Shown: positions 38,601 through 51,876, counted from the stretch's first letter. The stretch is DNA of 64,000 bases from Branchiostoma belcheri (GCF_001625305.1 NW_017803843.1:814263-878262); one strand, 5' to 3'. Numbers and translations are program-made. Notes: generated from the letters alone by a model not told the origin.

Positions 38601-41433
38601 CTACGAGCTACTTGCCGATTCTCTAGTCACTGCAGTCGCCCGTAGGGATGGATTCCAGAATAATGACTGATTGTAACTCACCCAGTCTAGCTTTTTCAGC
38701 ACGACGACCCCACAGCCCTCCCCCCGGGCGTATCCGTCAGCTGCCGCCGAGAAGGGCTTACATCGTCCATCGGGAGGAGGTCTACCCATGCCTGCCCAGG
38801 ACGGTGACTCCAACATGCTGCTTTGACGAATGAAACTCACACCTCCACAGATCGCCATGAAACAGTCACCTAAAACGATTTTAGTACCCTTTAATTACCT
38901 TGTTTTCACCTTGAAAATATGCATGTATCACAAATCATCAAGTAGGTATCAGTAAGGAAATTGTTTTCGCTTGTTTTAAACATGTTCTTATCTACGTACA
39001 TAACCCGTTATATGAATGAATGAATATACATGCAGACATTTATTGTACAAGCATACCCACTGGGCTAAGTAAAAGGAATATCTTGTTCATATACATACAT
39101 GTATACATGATCAAGCTAGCACTTAATAGCGCTATAGTCTATTTACGTAAACGAGTTCTATCGTTACCTGCCCTGATGGCCTGACAGCCGAGATGCACGG
39201 CGTACAGTCCCGACGAGCAGGCGGTGTCTACGGTGAGGGCCGGGCCGGTCAGGTTGAAGGTGTAGGACAGCCGTGCCGCCAGGAGAGACGTGGCCGCGCC
39301 CGGGACGGAGTTTCCCGTTACCTGGGACGGGTCTACGTCATCTTCTGATATGTGACCGCATGGTGTCGCCCCTGCACAGTAAGTGAGTACCTCCGTGAAT
39401 AATTTCATCAGGTTGGCGAATGATTGAATATCATTTCAACTTGTTTTTACTCATTACCACCGTTTAACAAGAGCCGACGTTTCGATGGACGTCTGTCATC
39501 TTCATCATGCCAATTATGACTGTCTCGCTGTGCACCGAAGCTAGGTGTTACTGCGAACAGTTAGGTCCCAAACGTAAAGTAATTGTGATATACATAGACA
39601 CTGTTACAACGACCACATATCTCATTGTTGTAACAATGTATAGCCAGTCATAATTGCCCTGATGAAGATCACAGACGGTCATTGAAACGTCGGTTCTTGT
39701 TCAACAGGTGGTTGTGTATAAAGAACTTTGCTATTCAGTAATTGAGTAATATTAGGTCTACTAGGGGTTAGATTTGACAGTTTCATCTCTGACACGTTCC
39801 CACGAATCAAATGACTAGTACTAGTAATACACATGTATCTTGAAGGTGCAATTTTAAATACCACAGACCAACAAAAACACCGGTGTCGCTGCCGTCCAGT
39901 TCGTCCATCGTGATGCCGGCATTTTCAAACGCCTTGTACGAACACTCCAGCATCAGGTGCTGCGGGGGGTCCATCCGGGATACCTCCTCCTCCGTCAGTC
40001 CGAACAGGCTGGGGTCAAACTCCTTGTACCTGTAGTGTTATCGTATATGTTTTCAAATTGTGAGGATAGTCTTGCTGTGTTTAATAGGTATGAACGTAGT
40101 TAGAAATCAAATACTTTATAATAAGTACACGCTACAGTGCTATGTAAGTTGTATGTTATATTTGTATTATGAGGACGGCAACAGGATGCTTTTACTAGAT
40201 TGTTACGATAACGTCCCCCCCCCCCACACACACACGTCTGTGGACATTTTGAAATGACCGTCAAACCGTCAAAATGTTTTATTTGTGAGATTTCATACAG
40301 TGTTCACAGTGTGTAGTGATAGTCAGAATACCGATACCCTTCCACAAGCCCCGCCCTCTCCGCGGACATATTTCCTGGAGTGTTCCCGTCAGTACCGTAC
40401 GAGGTCTCCTGGATTCCGCGGTCTGGTGGGATCTCCTAAACAATACACACGATAAATGTGTTTAGTAACGACAAGAAGCGGTGAAGATATAAGAGACAGC
40501 TGGCCGTTGAGTTTAGAGCTCTCAATATACAATTTTCTTTTCATCTTATACTTCCACCATTTGTCCGGTCTTCGCTTCACAGGGCGTTTCGACTGAAGGG
40601 TAATGGGCCTATAGATAATTGCACACACACGCCATTAAACACTATATGATGTCGGTAGCCACGACTGGTTTGAAACATGAGGTTTAGAAGAATATCTCCA
40701 GTTGAAATTAGAGTCACATCGCCACCTCCCGTTGGAGCATATCTTATCTTTCTTTAAAATCAGCTCTATGAAGAAATCAACGATAGTGGACTTCGTATCC
40801 AACTCTCACATACACGTGTACACAGTGTAAGTGTACTGTAATTGGTGTGCACATGCGCCATGGCCTTGTATTACCGCGCATCGATTAATGCTTCTATGGT
40901 AGCCCCACCCCCCCCCCCACCCACACACACATACCACTTTGGTAACTACTCTTGCTAAGTCCTCTAAATTATCATGCCAACAAACGTACCACCCAACTGT
41001 AAGTGGCGATCCTGTAGTGGTTCATGCAACGTACAGTTTATAGGCGCCTGGTCATATCCGTCGCTGACGAGCGCCGTTTGCTTGCAAGCTAACTACTAAG
41101 ATCATTCTTAGGACAGTCGTATGTCGTATGTGCCGTACAATTCATCTGTCTTGTTTCCAAAACGACTGTCTTAGACCATTGTCGGCCGTTGTTGGTTTAG
41201 TCATAGTCTGTTATTAGGAAATTTTATGACATCAAAATCGTATGATGACCTACGACGAATATTATCATGCCGTTACGTATCCCAGGTCAAGAAACTCACG
41301 AAGCTAAAGAATATACCTGTACACAATCCTCTCCGTCTACAAGGACTCTCCAGAAGTCTTGTGGTCCGTCAGCGCGTGGAAACCGGCACCACAGCCCGAC
41401 TATCGCTATCTGCTCCTCATCAGGACTAGCCAT
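32637..41433 (-). CDS. Animal type I polyketide synthase
   Basis: Multidomain enzyme that builds polyketide or fatty-acyl chains. Six exons: 41433-41317, 40435-40338, 40029-39869, 39371-39168, 38869-38682 and 38429-32637; phases agree and give 2186 aa. Domains in order: KS (about 8-440) with VDTACSSG Cys177, EAHGTG His314 and NIGHLG His355; AT (about 545-840) with GQSVGE Ser634 and YHSPHM His746; DH (about 915-1180) with His946 and HPAVLDS; a structural psi-KR; an ER-like segment (about 1450-1740); KR (about 1795-1990) with GGLSGLG, a YSSMSS serine and Tyr1948 in [16 protein letters not shown] with Ser2114 in [10 protein letters not shown]. No thioesterase follows. The DH has lost the Gly and Pro of HxxxGxxxxP, and the ER lacks a clear GGVG nucleotide site. 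The product is unknown. Confidence 0.93.
38588..38658. repeat. Small hairpin in PKS intron 5
   Basis: CTGGAATCCATCCCTACG and its exact reverse complement are 18-base arms about 35 bases apart, just inside the intron beside the 38682 donor. Confidence 0.85.
39467..39701. mobile_element. Foldback MITE-like element in PKS intron 3
   Basis: The left end AACAAGAGCCGACGTTTCGA and right end TCAATGAAACGTCGG-type complement (ATTGAAACGTCGGTTCTTGTT) are imperfect inverted arms of about 55 bases. The middle shows a second match, CATCTTCATCA / TGATGAAGAT. Non-autonomous. Confidence 0.7.
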
Positions 41434-43481
41434 GACTTCAACTGTCTTAACTGTGAATATATAAAAAAAAACAAGCTTAAAGCAAAATAGATGATTCAAC
41501 AATATTGTAATGAAGGTATATGTTTATGGAATTCGTAAATAAATGTCATGCTTCTCATGGTGTATGGTTAGGTGTATCGTGGCCAGTAGAACGGTGATTA
41601 TATATAAGAGGGAGGCAACCTTCTACCTTTTTCATACTAAGATGTTGTTGAAGGGTTGTTTCTATCTTAAGACTTCACAGAATACTAAGGTCTCATATCC
41701 TTAAAAAATGACTCGCACTGGTCTTTTATAATTACATTTCACGTTTTGTGTTGCTGGCTGTACATCAACGAATGTCCTTGAATGTTTCAGGGTCACTATA
41801 AACACGTCGCTCCGGTTCGCGCTGGCAACCAGTCTACATGTACATTCCTGATCGATCTGAACCCTGACCCCTGTACGTAACACCCGGTTAGGCCATAACG
41901 AAAACTTGGTCCCGCAAATTCCTTTGCAGCACAGCACAGCATAGCACAACAGAACAAATGCTTATTTCATTCTACGGTAGTCTGACAGTTAAAACCTCTC
42001 TTGTAATGGCCACCTCCCACTATGACTGTATATTAAGATCAACTACACGTATGAAAATACTACAAAATATGACTCCTATGACATCAGTCTCAGGGTTGCA
42101 AATATGGTTGGTAAGATCACCAACAGACGTATCAAAATTAAGGCAATTTAGCGGAGAGAAATATTTTACTTCGACGGCAAGCTCAACTGATACAAGAACG
42201 TCACGTATACTTTAAGGAGCTTTACATGAACGTCGACCTTTAAGCAATATGTAAACAGTTTTATCAGGAGGACACAGGTACAAAATGTATAAATAAATGG
42301 TTGCACTGACCTCGGATGCACGTCACATTCGTCAGTTGACAAGACAAGAGGTGATGTGTTTTTCAGTCATAATGACATGGGCTAACCACGCATCATAACG
42401 CCGCCGATTCAATACACAACACACCACTACGCCGTCATGGGCGTGCTTGGTTGTCCATCGTTGTTGGGGTGTATGGGGTGTCATGGGCGTTACACTGATA
42501 CTAACATGCATGGGTGCTCCCAACCGGGCACGCCTCACAATGATACGGTGACTCATTTATAAAGAAAAGCACAAATGTCACCAGTTGTATATGACCTATC
42601 GAGGCCATCTTCCATTGAATAACAAATTAAAATACGTAGGCGTCACTTTTGCGTTACATTCAATGGCTTGTAAAAAGAAGAGAGGAGAGGGTCAGGTTTG
42701 AAGTAACGTTACTGTAGTTTAATTTCGAGAATTGTTCTAACCATTAACAGTAAGCACACTTGTTTGAACCAAGACCATTATAGATTACAGTATCATGGGT
42801 GACAAAACAGCAGTAGTCCTGGCGACGACCTTACAACTCAAACAGGTCGTTAGATACATTTATGCCCCCCTCCCACCAGGATATGTCACTGTCGCACACA
42901 TGCAATTACTGTGAGCTGTCACACCATTTCTCTTCTCACTTCCTGTGACTTAAATGTGCATTCAAATACATGCAGCTACGGACACACAAGCAAACAAACA
43001 CGCCGCAAACCAAATGTCTACACGTGGAGGTGACAGAAGGGACTTTTACCGCGTTAAGACGAAGGAAAGGCTATATTGTCTCATAGCTGTATGTATCATA
43101 CATGTGCTAGTCCATATTCCGTCATACGGATCGCTGAATACATACAGCAGTACTCACCAGCCTATCTCAGCGGTCCTGCCATGATTATGAGTTATTGCTT
43201 TCAATCTCACAATTCAGAATTGTCGAATTCCCCAATACAAAACACATTACACTACAACACGGCCATTAAAAACAGAATGAAAGAACATATTAATTCGCCT
43301 CAGATGATCAGCTCACCTTATTACGCGTCACCCAGCTTCAACAATGGCGACATCAACTCATGCATGTCATAACAGCACGTGTCAACTGACAATCCGTCTA
43401 ATGGTCTGACATAATGTGCACGACATGTTCATTGGAACGATAACAATATGACAAGAATACACTGTTCCAGTACAGTCCTAT
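41434..43481. other. Upstream region of the polyketide synthase
   Basis: Contains the PKS 5' UTR and promoter side, then AT-rich sequence. No exon with both splice sites and protein-like sequence was found on either strand. No TATA box is assigned. Confidence 0.45.
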
Positions 43482-43490
43482 ACTCGTATA

Positions 43491-43709
43491 TAGCCTCTAC
43501 CAGGCTCCGCGGATCGCTGGAAAAATAGTAGAAATGGGCCGAAATAAAGGGATAGTATACCAAAGAAGATCCAGCCGGCCATAGAAGCTCCAATTTGGGT
43601 CGCAAATTGGAGCTTCTATGGCCTGCTGGATCTTCTCTGGTATACTATCCCTTTATTTCGGCCAATTTCTACTATTTTTCCAGCGATCCGCGGAGCCTGG
43701 TAGAGGCTA
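43491..43709. mobile_element. 219 bp MITE with 9-base target-site duplication
   Basis: An almost perfect inverted repeat: arms of about 100 bases start TAGCCTCTACCAGGCTCCGC and end with the complement. The flanks ACTCGTATA (43482-43490) and ACTCGTATA (43710-43718) are identical, as expected for a target-site duplication. The 9-base length fits Mutator-like elements; an 8-base hAT-type duplication is also possible if one terminal base belongs to the element. Confidence 0.88.
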
Positions 43710-44049
43710 ACTCGTATATACCATAAGCTACATTTGCATGTTTGAAGTTAAAACTTGTGATCAACACAAGAAGTAGATCACCTAGAGCTTTCAACAGGTT
43801 AGTCATAAGCTACGTAATGAATTTAGAGCATTTTGACCATTAAACATTTTTCCTGTCTTATTATGTAACTTGCTTTATCTACTAGACGAAACTTTCCAGA
43901 CTGTCCATGTACCATTGCTAAATCGTCGTCCAATGTGTTAAATTACAAGTACATGTGCTTCTATCGGGACTTGCCAAAAGATATGTTGCTTTTGCGCTGC
44001 TAGCATGCCAGAGGAGAACAATTCCTGAACCAAGACGAGGCTTTCTCGA

Positions 44050-44416
44050 CTACCCTTTTGCCTTTGCCTTTCCTTCTCGTATCTTTGCCAAATCCTGTTC
44101 GAAGGAGTATCCAAACATGTCAAAGTCCTCCTGGAAGATGTCCCGGAGAGGCAGTATGTCTTGTATCGGGACTTGGCCGTAAATGCCCCCGAAAACATTG
44201 TCATCGTTAGCTTGTCTCGGCCGCTGTTCCGGCAGAATGTCTTCATTCGCTGTGATGTTGTTCTTCTTTAGGAAAAGTCGAACATCTGAGGCGACCGTGT
44301 CCGTGTGGGCTATGAAGTCGTAGTTAATCTAAGGGGAGAAATCTGCGTTAGAAGTCAAACGCACAAGGCAGACTTTTGGGGCCTTTCTAAATATATTCTG
44401 TGTGTGTGTGTGTGTT

Positions 44417-44457
<41 letters not shown>

Positions 44458-46898
44458 TGTGTGTGTGAGTTTGTGTGTATGTCTGTGTGAGTGAGTGAGT
44501 GAGTGAGTGAGTGAGTGAGTGAGTGAGTGAGTGAGTGAGTGAGTGAGCGAGTGAGAGTGAGTGAGTGAATGTATCAAATACCTGGCATGGTAGGCAGAGC
44601 CTGTTGATTGATATCCAGTGCTCATTGTCAAACACCTTCTTCGAAACTGCAAAAAGGAAGTCTCTGAAAGACACTGGTTTTGTGTCGTTGAATGTCCCTT
44701 CTTCCTTCACTTTGCTTTTGCTTGACTAGAATACAAACACTACATTTACCTTTGTGATTGAATCGAGAAACAACAGACGCCATGTACATCATGACCTTAC
44801 AACTATCCCTTAATAGAGGCTGGGGGCGCCATAAACCTTCTGCAAAGTTATGATCCAGTGCTCACCGAATCACTTGTCCTATCTGCATGATGTATATGAC
44901 TTTATGTCAGGCTCCTCGACAAAAAAAACTGGAGCTTTTCTACTTTCTCATTGTATTGGGAGCTACAGCTCAATCCTACTGCTATAAACACATTCCGTCT
45001 AGCTAATAACATGTTCTTCTATTTAACCCTGATCACCAGAATCACGTAACGTGATCGTAGTGTGACGTGGCGAAGAACGACAATCTACATGTATCAATTT
45101 TGAAGCTTAAGACTAAGACCATTTCTCGTACCTTGTCTGGTCGGTTGCGCTCTCGGTATGTTCTCAGACCATGATTTAGTTCCATGGTCCACCAAAAATC
45201 GCGTCCAATTTTTGGCATCTCAACGAATTTGTTGATCCACGCAGACGCCAACCTAGGGTAAGCATTAATGGCTGGTGTAATTGACTTAGAATCTAAAGAT
45301 TCTGGGATCAAATCCCAAAAGTATAGGTGCTCGAATGCTGTGCCCTTCAGAGAGGCACCAACTTTATCAACCGATTCAGGTACTAGGTAGAGTTCCAAAT
45401 TTAACAAATGATGTTAACATTTACGACTGACGAATCATCGCCATTCATTACAAATCAAATCAAATCAAATCACAAATAAGGTCCTCATCATCATTTGCAT
45501 AAATTCGTATTATCCACCCAAATTATCATGTCCTCATCAATTATGTAAACGAGACCCAGATTTGGATGGAAAAAAATTAGCCTCACCTCTCCAACGGGTC
45601 GCGGACAACGATGATCTTCCTGTAGGTCGCGAGGCGCAGACTTGCTTCTTCCTTGCTGTAGCTCCCCAATGTTTTAAACCGCTGCAAATGGATCCATCTA
45701 CGCGTGTGCTCGTGACGAGCCGTGTAGCTATCTTTGTTCTTGAAAAATTCAGCATGACTAATACTGATCGACCGTTCAGTTTTATTGTGCTCCAGATTGT
45801 AGAATAACGTTTTCATGGTTGTGCACCCAGCTTTGGGGACATAGCAGTAGGCCGTTTGGATATTTTCAAGAAACACTAGATGACTTTTAACTTGGGTTTG
45901 CGATGGATCCACCTGAAAAGTAAAATTGAAAATGAAACAATAGAAAGAAACTTAGCCTCAGGCGCAATGGATTAACTCAACTAGCCCCGACCATTCAAAT
46001 TAAAAGTTAAAATTCTTCACGCACCTTTCGATAGTGACAAGTGTAAGTTATTCAAAGACATTTTACATATATTTCTCATATGAAATACATCTAATTTAAG
46101 TTGAAACAAATAGATTATGCTAATTATAACCTTATTTCCATAATCAAGGGGAAAAATTCTAAACACAAATATTCGCAAAAGCTCCGAAGTTTTGCTGTAC
46201 AAAGAACCATCGTAACGTACCGAGTTCTTCTCACAGTACGCCTTTAACGTGGCGAGTCTGCGGGACTGTTCCTTCTCGGCTTCCGCTAAGCTGTCCCAAT
46301 TTTCTAGAGAAAAAATTCATAACAACACGTATGGTATCTTTCATGGTCATAAATATTTCTGTAAACATTTCTCAACGGATTGGATTTTTGCAAGCGTTAA
46401 TGCCACACTAATAAACTTCCTTGCTTCTTGTATTTAAAACAGGAGCATCAAGCAACATAAAAAACAATTAAACAGTTCCCGTACGGCAATCTCTAATGTA
46501 ACAAAAAGTGCCTAACTGGATAATTATATTTTCATACAGTATCAGGGAGTAAATGCAGCTAGTTTTTGTTGAATAGACAGTCCTAAAAAGGCCTCCATAA
46601 CACCATTTTTATGTAGCGCCTGATAACACCGTGAATTAATTAGAATGACCAGGAAACGGACAGTAGTCGCTATTATTGGTCCAAGAGAATGGAATAGATG
46701 TAAAAAAAGGCAATACGAAGTAAACACACTTCATTTACCTTTTTCACCAGCCAAGGCACCAATTACTATTTCTTCACTGACTTTAGGTGATAGTTCGACT
46801 CCGTTGTTGCTGACGTACATGTACATATAGGCGGCTCCAGTGCTCAGTATCAGGAAGGACAGAAATAGGAACTTTGGAGTTGGCCGAAAGAAACCCAT
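44050..46898 (-). CDS. Carbohydrate sulfotransferase, CHST8-14 (HNK-1/chondroitin 4-O) family, copy 1
   Basis: Golgi type II membrane enzyme that transfers sulfate from PAPS to a sugar. Six exons: 46898-46739, 46303-46221, 45912-45587, 45252-45132, 44725-44582 and 44328-44050; all phases close, 370 aa. Seen: a signal anchor at about residues 8-28; the 5'-phosphosulfate loop YVPKAGCTTMK (105-115); the 3'-phosphate motif VVRDPLERLASAW (about 183-195); EHWISINRLCLPCQ and INYDFIAHTDTVASDV near the C-terminus, the usual layout of the family. The exact acceptor sugar cannot be read from sequence. This is the only complete member of the local array. Confidence 0.9.
44399..44568. repeat. (GT)n then (GAGT)n microsatellite
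   Basis: Simple repeats in the last intron of CHST copy 1. A matching (GAGT)n array lies in the same intron of copy 2, so the repeat predates the duplication. Confidence 0.95.
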
Positions 46899-48610
46899 CT
46901 TAACTATATGTTAACAATGACGTTTTACAATTAGGTCTGTGGTTGAGTAGCAGGCACTACGATTCGTCACGTCACACCTTCTCCCAGAGTCGCTGAAAAT
47001 ATTCAACTGTTGGTCCACGTTCTTTATTGGTAGTGGTAGTAGCAGTAGTAGCAGTAGTAGCAGTAGTAGTGGTAGTAGTATAGTAGTTGATACAAGACTG
47101 TGTCGCTAGGTCTCCGTCTGTGATCTTCGAAAGGTGTTAAAAAGTGTCTTGACAGAGCACACACAACTATACCATTAGGGTCGCCCCTTAGGCGTCGCCA
47201 AATATAAAGACCTACAGTCCCTGCAAATACTAGAAAAGCATACACAGGTGTGTTTCTAAATACTTATCATCTCTGTTTGCCATTTTCTCTTTGAATTCAT
47301 CATTCACAATTAGACACTTCAGGGCAGTAAAACAGGTTTTCAAAGTCAATTTTCTGGTCATTTTTAAATGTATTAAGTTAAATTAATCCTTCAATAGTTT
47401 AATTTCTAACCCATATTCCAAACGTTTCGTCTCAAATCTACGACGTACATGTATAGCACGGTCGTTGCGGAAAAAGCCTCATCGCAGATACATCATACTG
47501 TGTACATGTATGTGACCTCAGCTTAGCGAGTTGTAAGGTAATGCATGTATTAAAAATCAACTTGAGACAAATTTTGCATACCTGTGATGTTAGAAATTTC
47601 CTTGTGGATGCTCTCGTCTCAGACTTTAGCTGTGTACGTCCTTGCTGTTCTGCTCACTGTGGTCCAATACGTGCCACATCCTGGTATTGGTTTGTTGACA
47701 GATTGCTATCTTGTCACAGGATATACACATTCAGGGCAAACACTGGTTATCAGGATTTCATGAGAATATGGGGCCCAAACGTATGTCACTTTTTCCATTC
47801 GGGCGGGGCATTCCCTTCTTACTACCAAACACCACACTTAGATCTGGCACACGTGTTAACATGTAATATATACATACAACATTTCAGTTTTGCTTTATGC
47901 AAAAATAATAGCTTTGGTCACTCGATAGTCGCTCCACGGTCGCCACCCCAGTGGAAAGGACCGAGTATTATTACGAAGAGCACCTCGTTAACAAACGTGA
48001 TTTACTGAGGCTAACGATTTGTTGCACACCAGCAGTTTTATACCCTAAGCCTTGAGGAGTTCACGTCGTTCCTTTAGAAGACCTTGTGATGAATTTTGTG
48101 ATGACTCGTGGCCAGTCGTGGGTAAAGACAGGTCACCGCGGAACTTGTATACATAGGCAAACGTAAACATTCCACTCCATGAAATTCAGCACTGCATGTT
48201 ATAGTTATTATTAATTATATTGTTTGGTTTCATGTGAAATAAATGAATAATTCAACAACGATTACTTAATAATGATGATGAGACAAAAATGCACTAAAAA
48301 TCTTGTTGTTTGGCCTCCACCAAACTGAGGATAAGAGTATGATAACAATTATGTTTGTAATTGTAACTTTCTTGACGACTTTGTGTCCTATTGAATCTTA
48401 TCAACACAGATCGCTCAAGTTAAAGTCAACTTTGCTTCAATTCACGTAATTAGCAATAGTTGAAAATTAGCTTTACCTTTAAATAGAGCTAAACTCGCTA
48501 AGAAAAAAACTGGTACAATTTAAAACAACGTTGCACAAACAAACAGTGACTCAGTATTTCCTAACATCCGTTGCAAGGCCACTGTTCCAGGCCTCAGTTT
48601 TCAAGGAAGT
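46899..48610. other. Spacer upstream of CHST copy 1 with a closed exon relic and a shared repeat
   Basis: Includes a (TAG/CAG)-like trinucleotide run near 47035-47080. About 47580-47700 matches the open frame at 60542-60698, but here it has an in-frame TGA. About 47700-48540 matches the blocks beginning near 52255 and 61093 (phrases such as CACATTCAGGGCAAA and CGACACCCCAGTGGAAAGGA-like sequence), which marks the repeat unit of the array. Confidence 0.55.
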
Positions 48611-51165
48611 TCAAGAAATTGGTTCCGGTTTCCCTCCATGGTGAGGCACAGGATTTGTCAGCTTTGCAGAACTTGACTGGGTCGGCGACAGAAGACCCTC
48701 CCGGTAGAGATGTGCGGCGTACTCGTGGAGAGTGCACGCCTTCCTGATATCCTCGCAAAGGACGCAGTATGGTCTGCAGAGGATCCCACGGCACGGTGAA
48801 ATATTTGAGGGTTCGGGGCCTTTTTGCTTGTGTTGCTGAATTCTGAGACTCCTGTCTCTAAGTAGGATAAAATAACAATTATGCCATACCTTCATCCAAG
48901 TACAAAACGCGGAGTCCATGTTAAATCCGGCATTCCAGGCAGTTTCACCGATGTAGATAGGAGCGAAGTCACCAGACTTCCGGTTACACTGAGTTTTCAT
49001 CGTTGTTTGCAGCCACCGGAAGTGAGCCAGCTCGTCCCAGAAGTCGCTACCCGTCATTTTGATCTTCCTCCACAATGTCCTGTTGAAGTGTTCGTAGAGC
49101 GCGTAGTCGATGGCGTCGTGCCGGCGGTAGTTTTCTACAAGCTGCTTCGGGAAGGAAGTGTTTCCCAGATCGTATTTAAAGCTGTTGTATTTAAAGTTGA
49201 GAATATCCTGCATGTCCCAACACAGCTGCCGCCTCAGCAGCACCATGGTACCATGGCAGCACCAACGATTCGTCGAAATACTCCATCACCATCACGAGGT
49301 CAAACTCTCGCGAGATTTTGTCGACAAAGTCCCGGATGTTGTCGTCCTTTACCCCGGATGTTAGGTTCTTCAAGGGGAATCCCAACTCTATTGCCATGTT
49401 GTTTTTTATTAAGTCGCCTGAAGGTCCTTTGGTATTGTTTTCATACTTTTCTAGGTGCTCCAGGAACTTAAACAAGGCGTTCGGTCCGGGAATGTGGTAC
49501 TTCTTGTCCAACTTGAAAAAGTTGAAGGCAGACTTCAGACGGTCCAAGGGCTCTCTGATGATGGTTACAAACGTAGCGTTCGCAGAGAGCAGCTTCGTTA
49601 TCGTCGCTCGGTCGTAGACGGTGTGATGTGTCAAGATGTCGAACTCCTTGTTTTCCGGCGGAATGTAGTTGTTCGGATCCCGAATACCGTACGGATACAA
49701 GTGGTTGATGTTGTTCGATCTCTGCAGCACGAACGAGAGGTTCCGAAGATAGCCGAATCGCTGAAATATTTGCATCATAGAGCTGCTTCCCGTCTTGTGG
49801 GTTTTGATGAAGGCAATTTTGGTTTCAGGACGGCAAACAGGTAACCGTGACCCTGGGATAGGTGGCATATAATAGGACCTGTAGTGGTATAACAAGAGAA
49901 TCCTATTATATACAGACCGGAAGTAGCGATACTTTTAGTACAATATCTCGGTCGCTTCTCTGAAATGAAAAGAAAAGAGAGACCCCGGACGCGCACATAT
50001 TTTACCCGTTTGTCATTTGAATACTAGTATGTCTTCAGAATTTGGACAGGCGCACTGATAATAATAATTTGATGGCGTTGGTATGGGGTCATCCAATCAG
50101 CAGAGGTCCCGCCCTGCACGCGATTGGCTCATTACGTAACGTCATCACCAGACAGAGTTTGAGTTTGAGAATATGAACAAGAAACGCATGAATGTTTTAT
50201 TTCAAAACATGCAAAACATTGTCACAAACATTGCAGCCAGAACGGCTGAATTGCGTTCGGACACTACACAACAGACACTATGGACGTTCAACGCTTTCAT
50301 CTTTATATATGTGTCATTGCCCTATTCAAGAACGTTGCCCCAGTTGCTCACTGTCCATTAAACTGTGCAAAGACGCGTTATAATGCTGTCCCATTGTAGA
50401 ATGTCCTTGCCCTAGTATTCATTAAACTGTGTAACGACACTTTGTAATGCTGTCCCATTTTCTGTAAATAAATAATCGTTCCGCTCCAGTGTCCATATAA
50501 TTGAGCAATTATGGATGGACTGTCTACATGGCTTTACACTTTCTACAAACCTGACAACGACGCTTTTTTCAATTAAATCATTTTCAGTTTTTTTCGTCAT
50601 AATCACGTAAATGTCACATTTTGTACACCTGTTAGTGTACTCCTGATAGTATCACAGAATGTAGTCAACCTAGATTTTATGCAAATCACTGTTGGTATGG
50701 AAACACACAATCATACACTAAACTCACATTATGCACTCGGTCCGCGTTAAGATTCCAAATAATCATACGCTAAACATACACACTGTTATCGCTACAACAG
50801 TTTTTTTTAATCAATTTATCTTTGGAGCATATTGGTGGTGCCTTTAGCCAATAGGTATGCAGGGAGATAATATACCATAAAATAATGATTTTTTTACCTT
50901 TACTTAACCTTGAGCCATACAACGTACGCTCTTCGGGCCAAGCCGCTTTTCAAGAGCTCAAGAAGGGGAGGACGGTCAGAGGTCTCAATTCACAATGCAT
51001 CGTTATTTAGGTCAACAATAAACATATGGTTAAATATATCTAACATACAAGTAAATCAAGACCATACCTTTCCTTGTTGTTAATTGCTGGCGAATATAAA
51101 GCTAGCATGACCACGGCCACCAGGAGGACCAAAACGTAGACACCTTGCTTCGTTGCATCCTTCAT
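48611..51165 (-). pseudogene. Galactose-3-O-sulfotransferase-like gene with a 19-base frame-breaking insertion
   Basis: Golgi sulfotransferase of the galactosylceramide/galactose-3-O-sulfotransferase family. Exon 1, 51165-51068, has a clear membrane anchor (residues about 7-26, VYVLVLLVAVVMLALY). Exon 2, 49878-48611, has the PAPS loop FIKTHKTGSSS (about 56-66), REPLDRLKSAFNFF (from 141) and GSDFWDELAHF. The frame is broken at 49238-49263: CAGCACC (plus strand) is present twice, separated by the palindrome ATGGTACCATGG, a net gain of 19 bases. Without those 19 bases the two exons would total 449 codons including the stop. No other defect is seen, so it could be a recent pseudogene, a segregating allele or an assembly error. 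Confidence 0.82.
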
Positions 51166-51876
51166 CTTAGTTCTCAACTTGTCTTGGCCCACTTGTGAGG
51201 ACAAATAAAAGGAGATATTTACTTCAAACCTATACTCCCTTTTTTAGTCACGAGCGCCAGTTTGACAAGTCCTCCGTTGGGAACTAGCCTCCTTTGCCGG
51301 GAGCGGTCAGCGTTTGTTGGAGGGGGAGGAGTCAAGGCTTCTGATCGCACGTAGATCGCACACGCTTAGAAACCGAGAACTCTGACCGCCTTCTCTAGCG
51401 CTTCGATTCCCACGTACTGGTATTCAACGCAGCCACTTTCAGGTCACGGGACAGTAAAAAAATTGGCCCGCGGACAATGACGCACATGAAGGATACAAAG
51501 ATGATAGTGTTTAGCTCCCAGGGTGTTGTTTCAGTGACATTCAAACTTCCCCAAATTCTCACCATCAGATATCTTTATCCACAGTTTATTACAAGTCACC
51601 AAGACAGTTGTTACTGTCATCATTTGGAAATGCATTTAGTTCTTTATATATTATTTTTATTTTCCATGCCAGATTCACATAAAGGTAACATCTATGCCCC
51701 GGTAGTTCTACACCCATTGTCAGCAATGGTGAAAATTAGTATAGCTTCGGTTAGGGACGGCCTCTCGGATGGGGCCCGCGGCCGTGTTGTATGAGGCATA
51801 CCCTCGAGCACGTTTTAAAAGATCCTTTCGGTAGTGAGTGGTTCATACCCTAGTTACGCAGCTTGTACTTCCCGTA
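51166..51876. other. Upstream region of the galactose sulfotransferase-like gene
   Basis: Promoter-side sequence; no coding exon or clear repeat recognised. Confidence 0.45.

Noticed and set aside
39001-39080. (GAAT)n with TTTATTGTACAAGC as another LINE tail in PKS intron 4
   Set aside because: Similar in style to LINE 3' ends but too short to assign.
44329-44710. Frames with (SLTH)n repeats in CHST copy 1, and similar frames at 53956-54226
   Set aside because: Real exon sequence (SKSKVKEEGTF...CLPCQ) reading past its donor into the (GAGT)n microsatellite; only the exon is coding.
49191-49246. Two separate overlapping genes at the galactose sulfotransferase locus
   Set aside because: The two frames are halves of one enzyme separated by a 19-base insertion.
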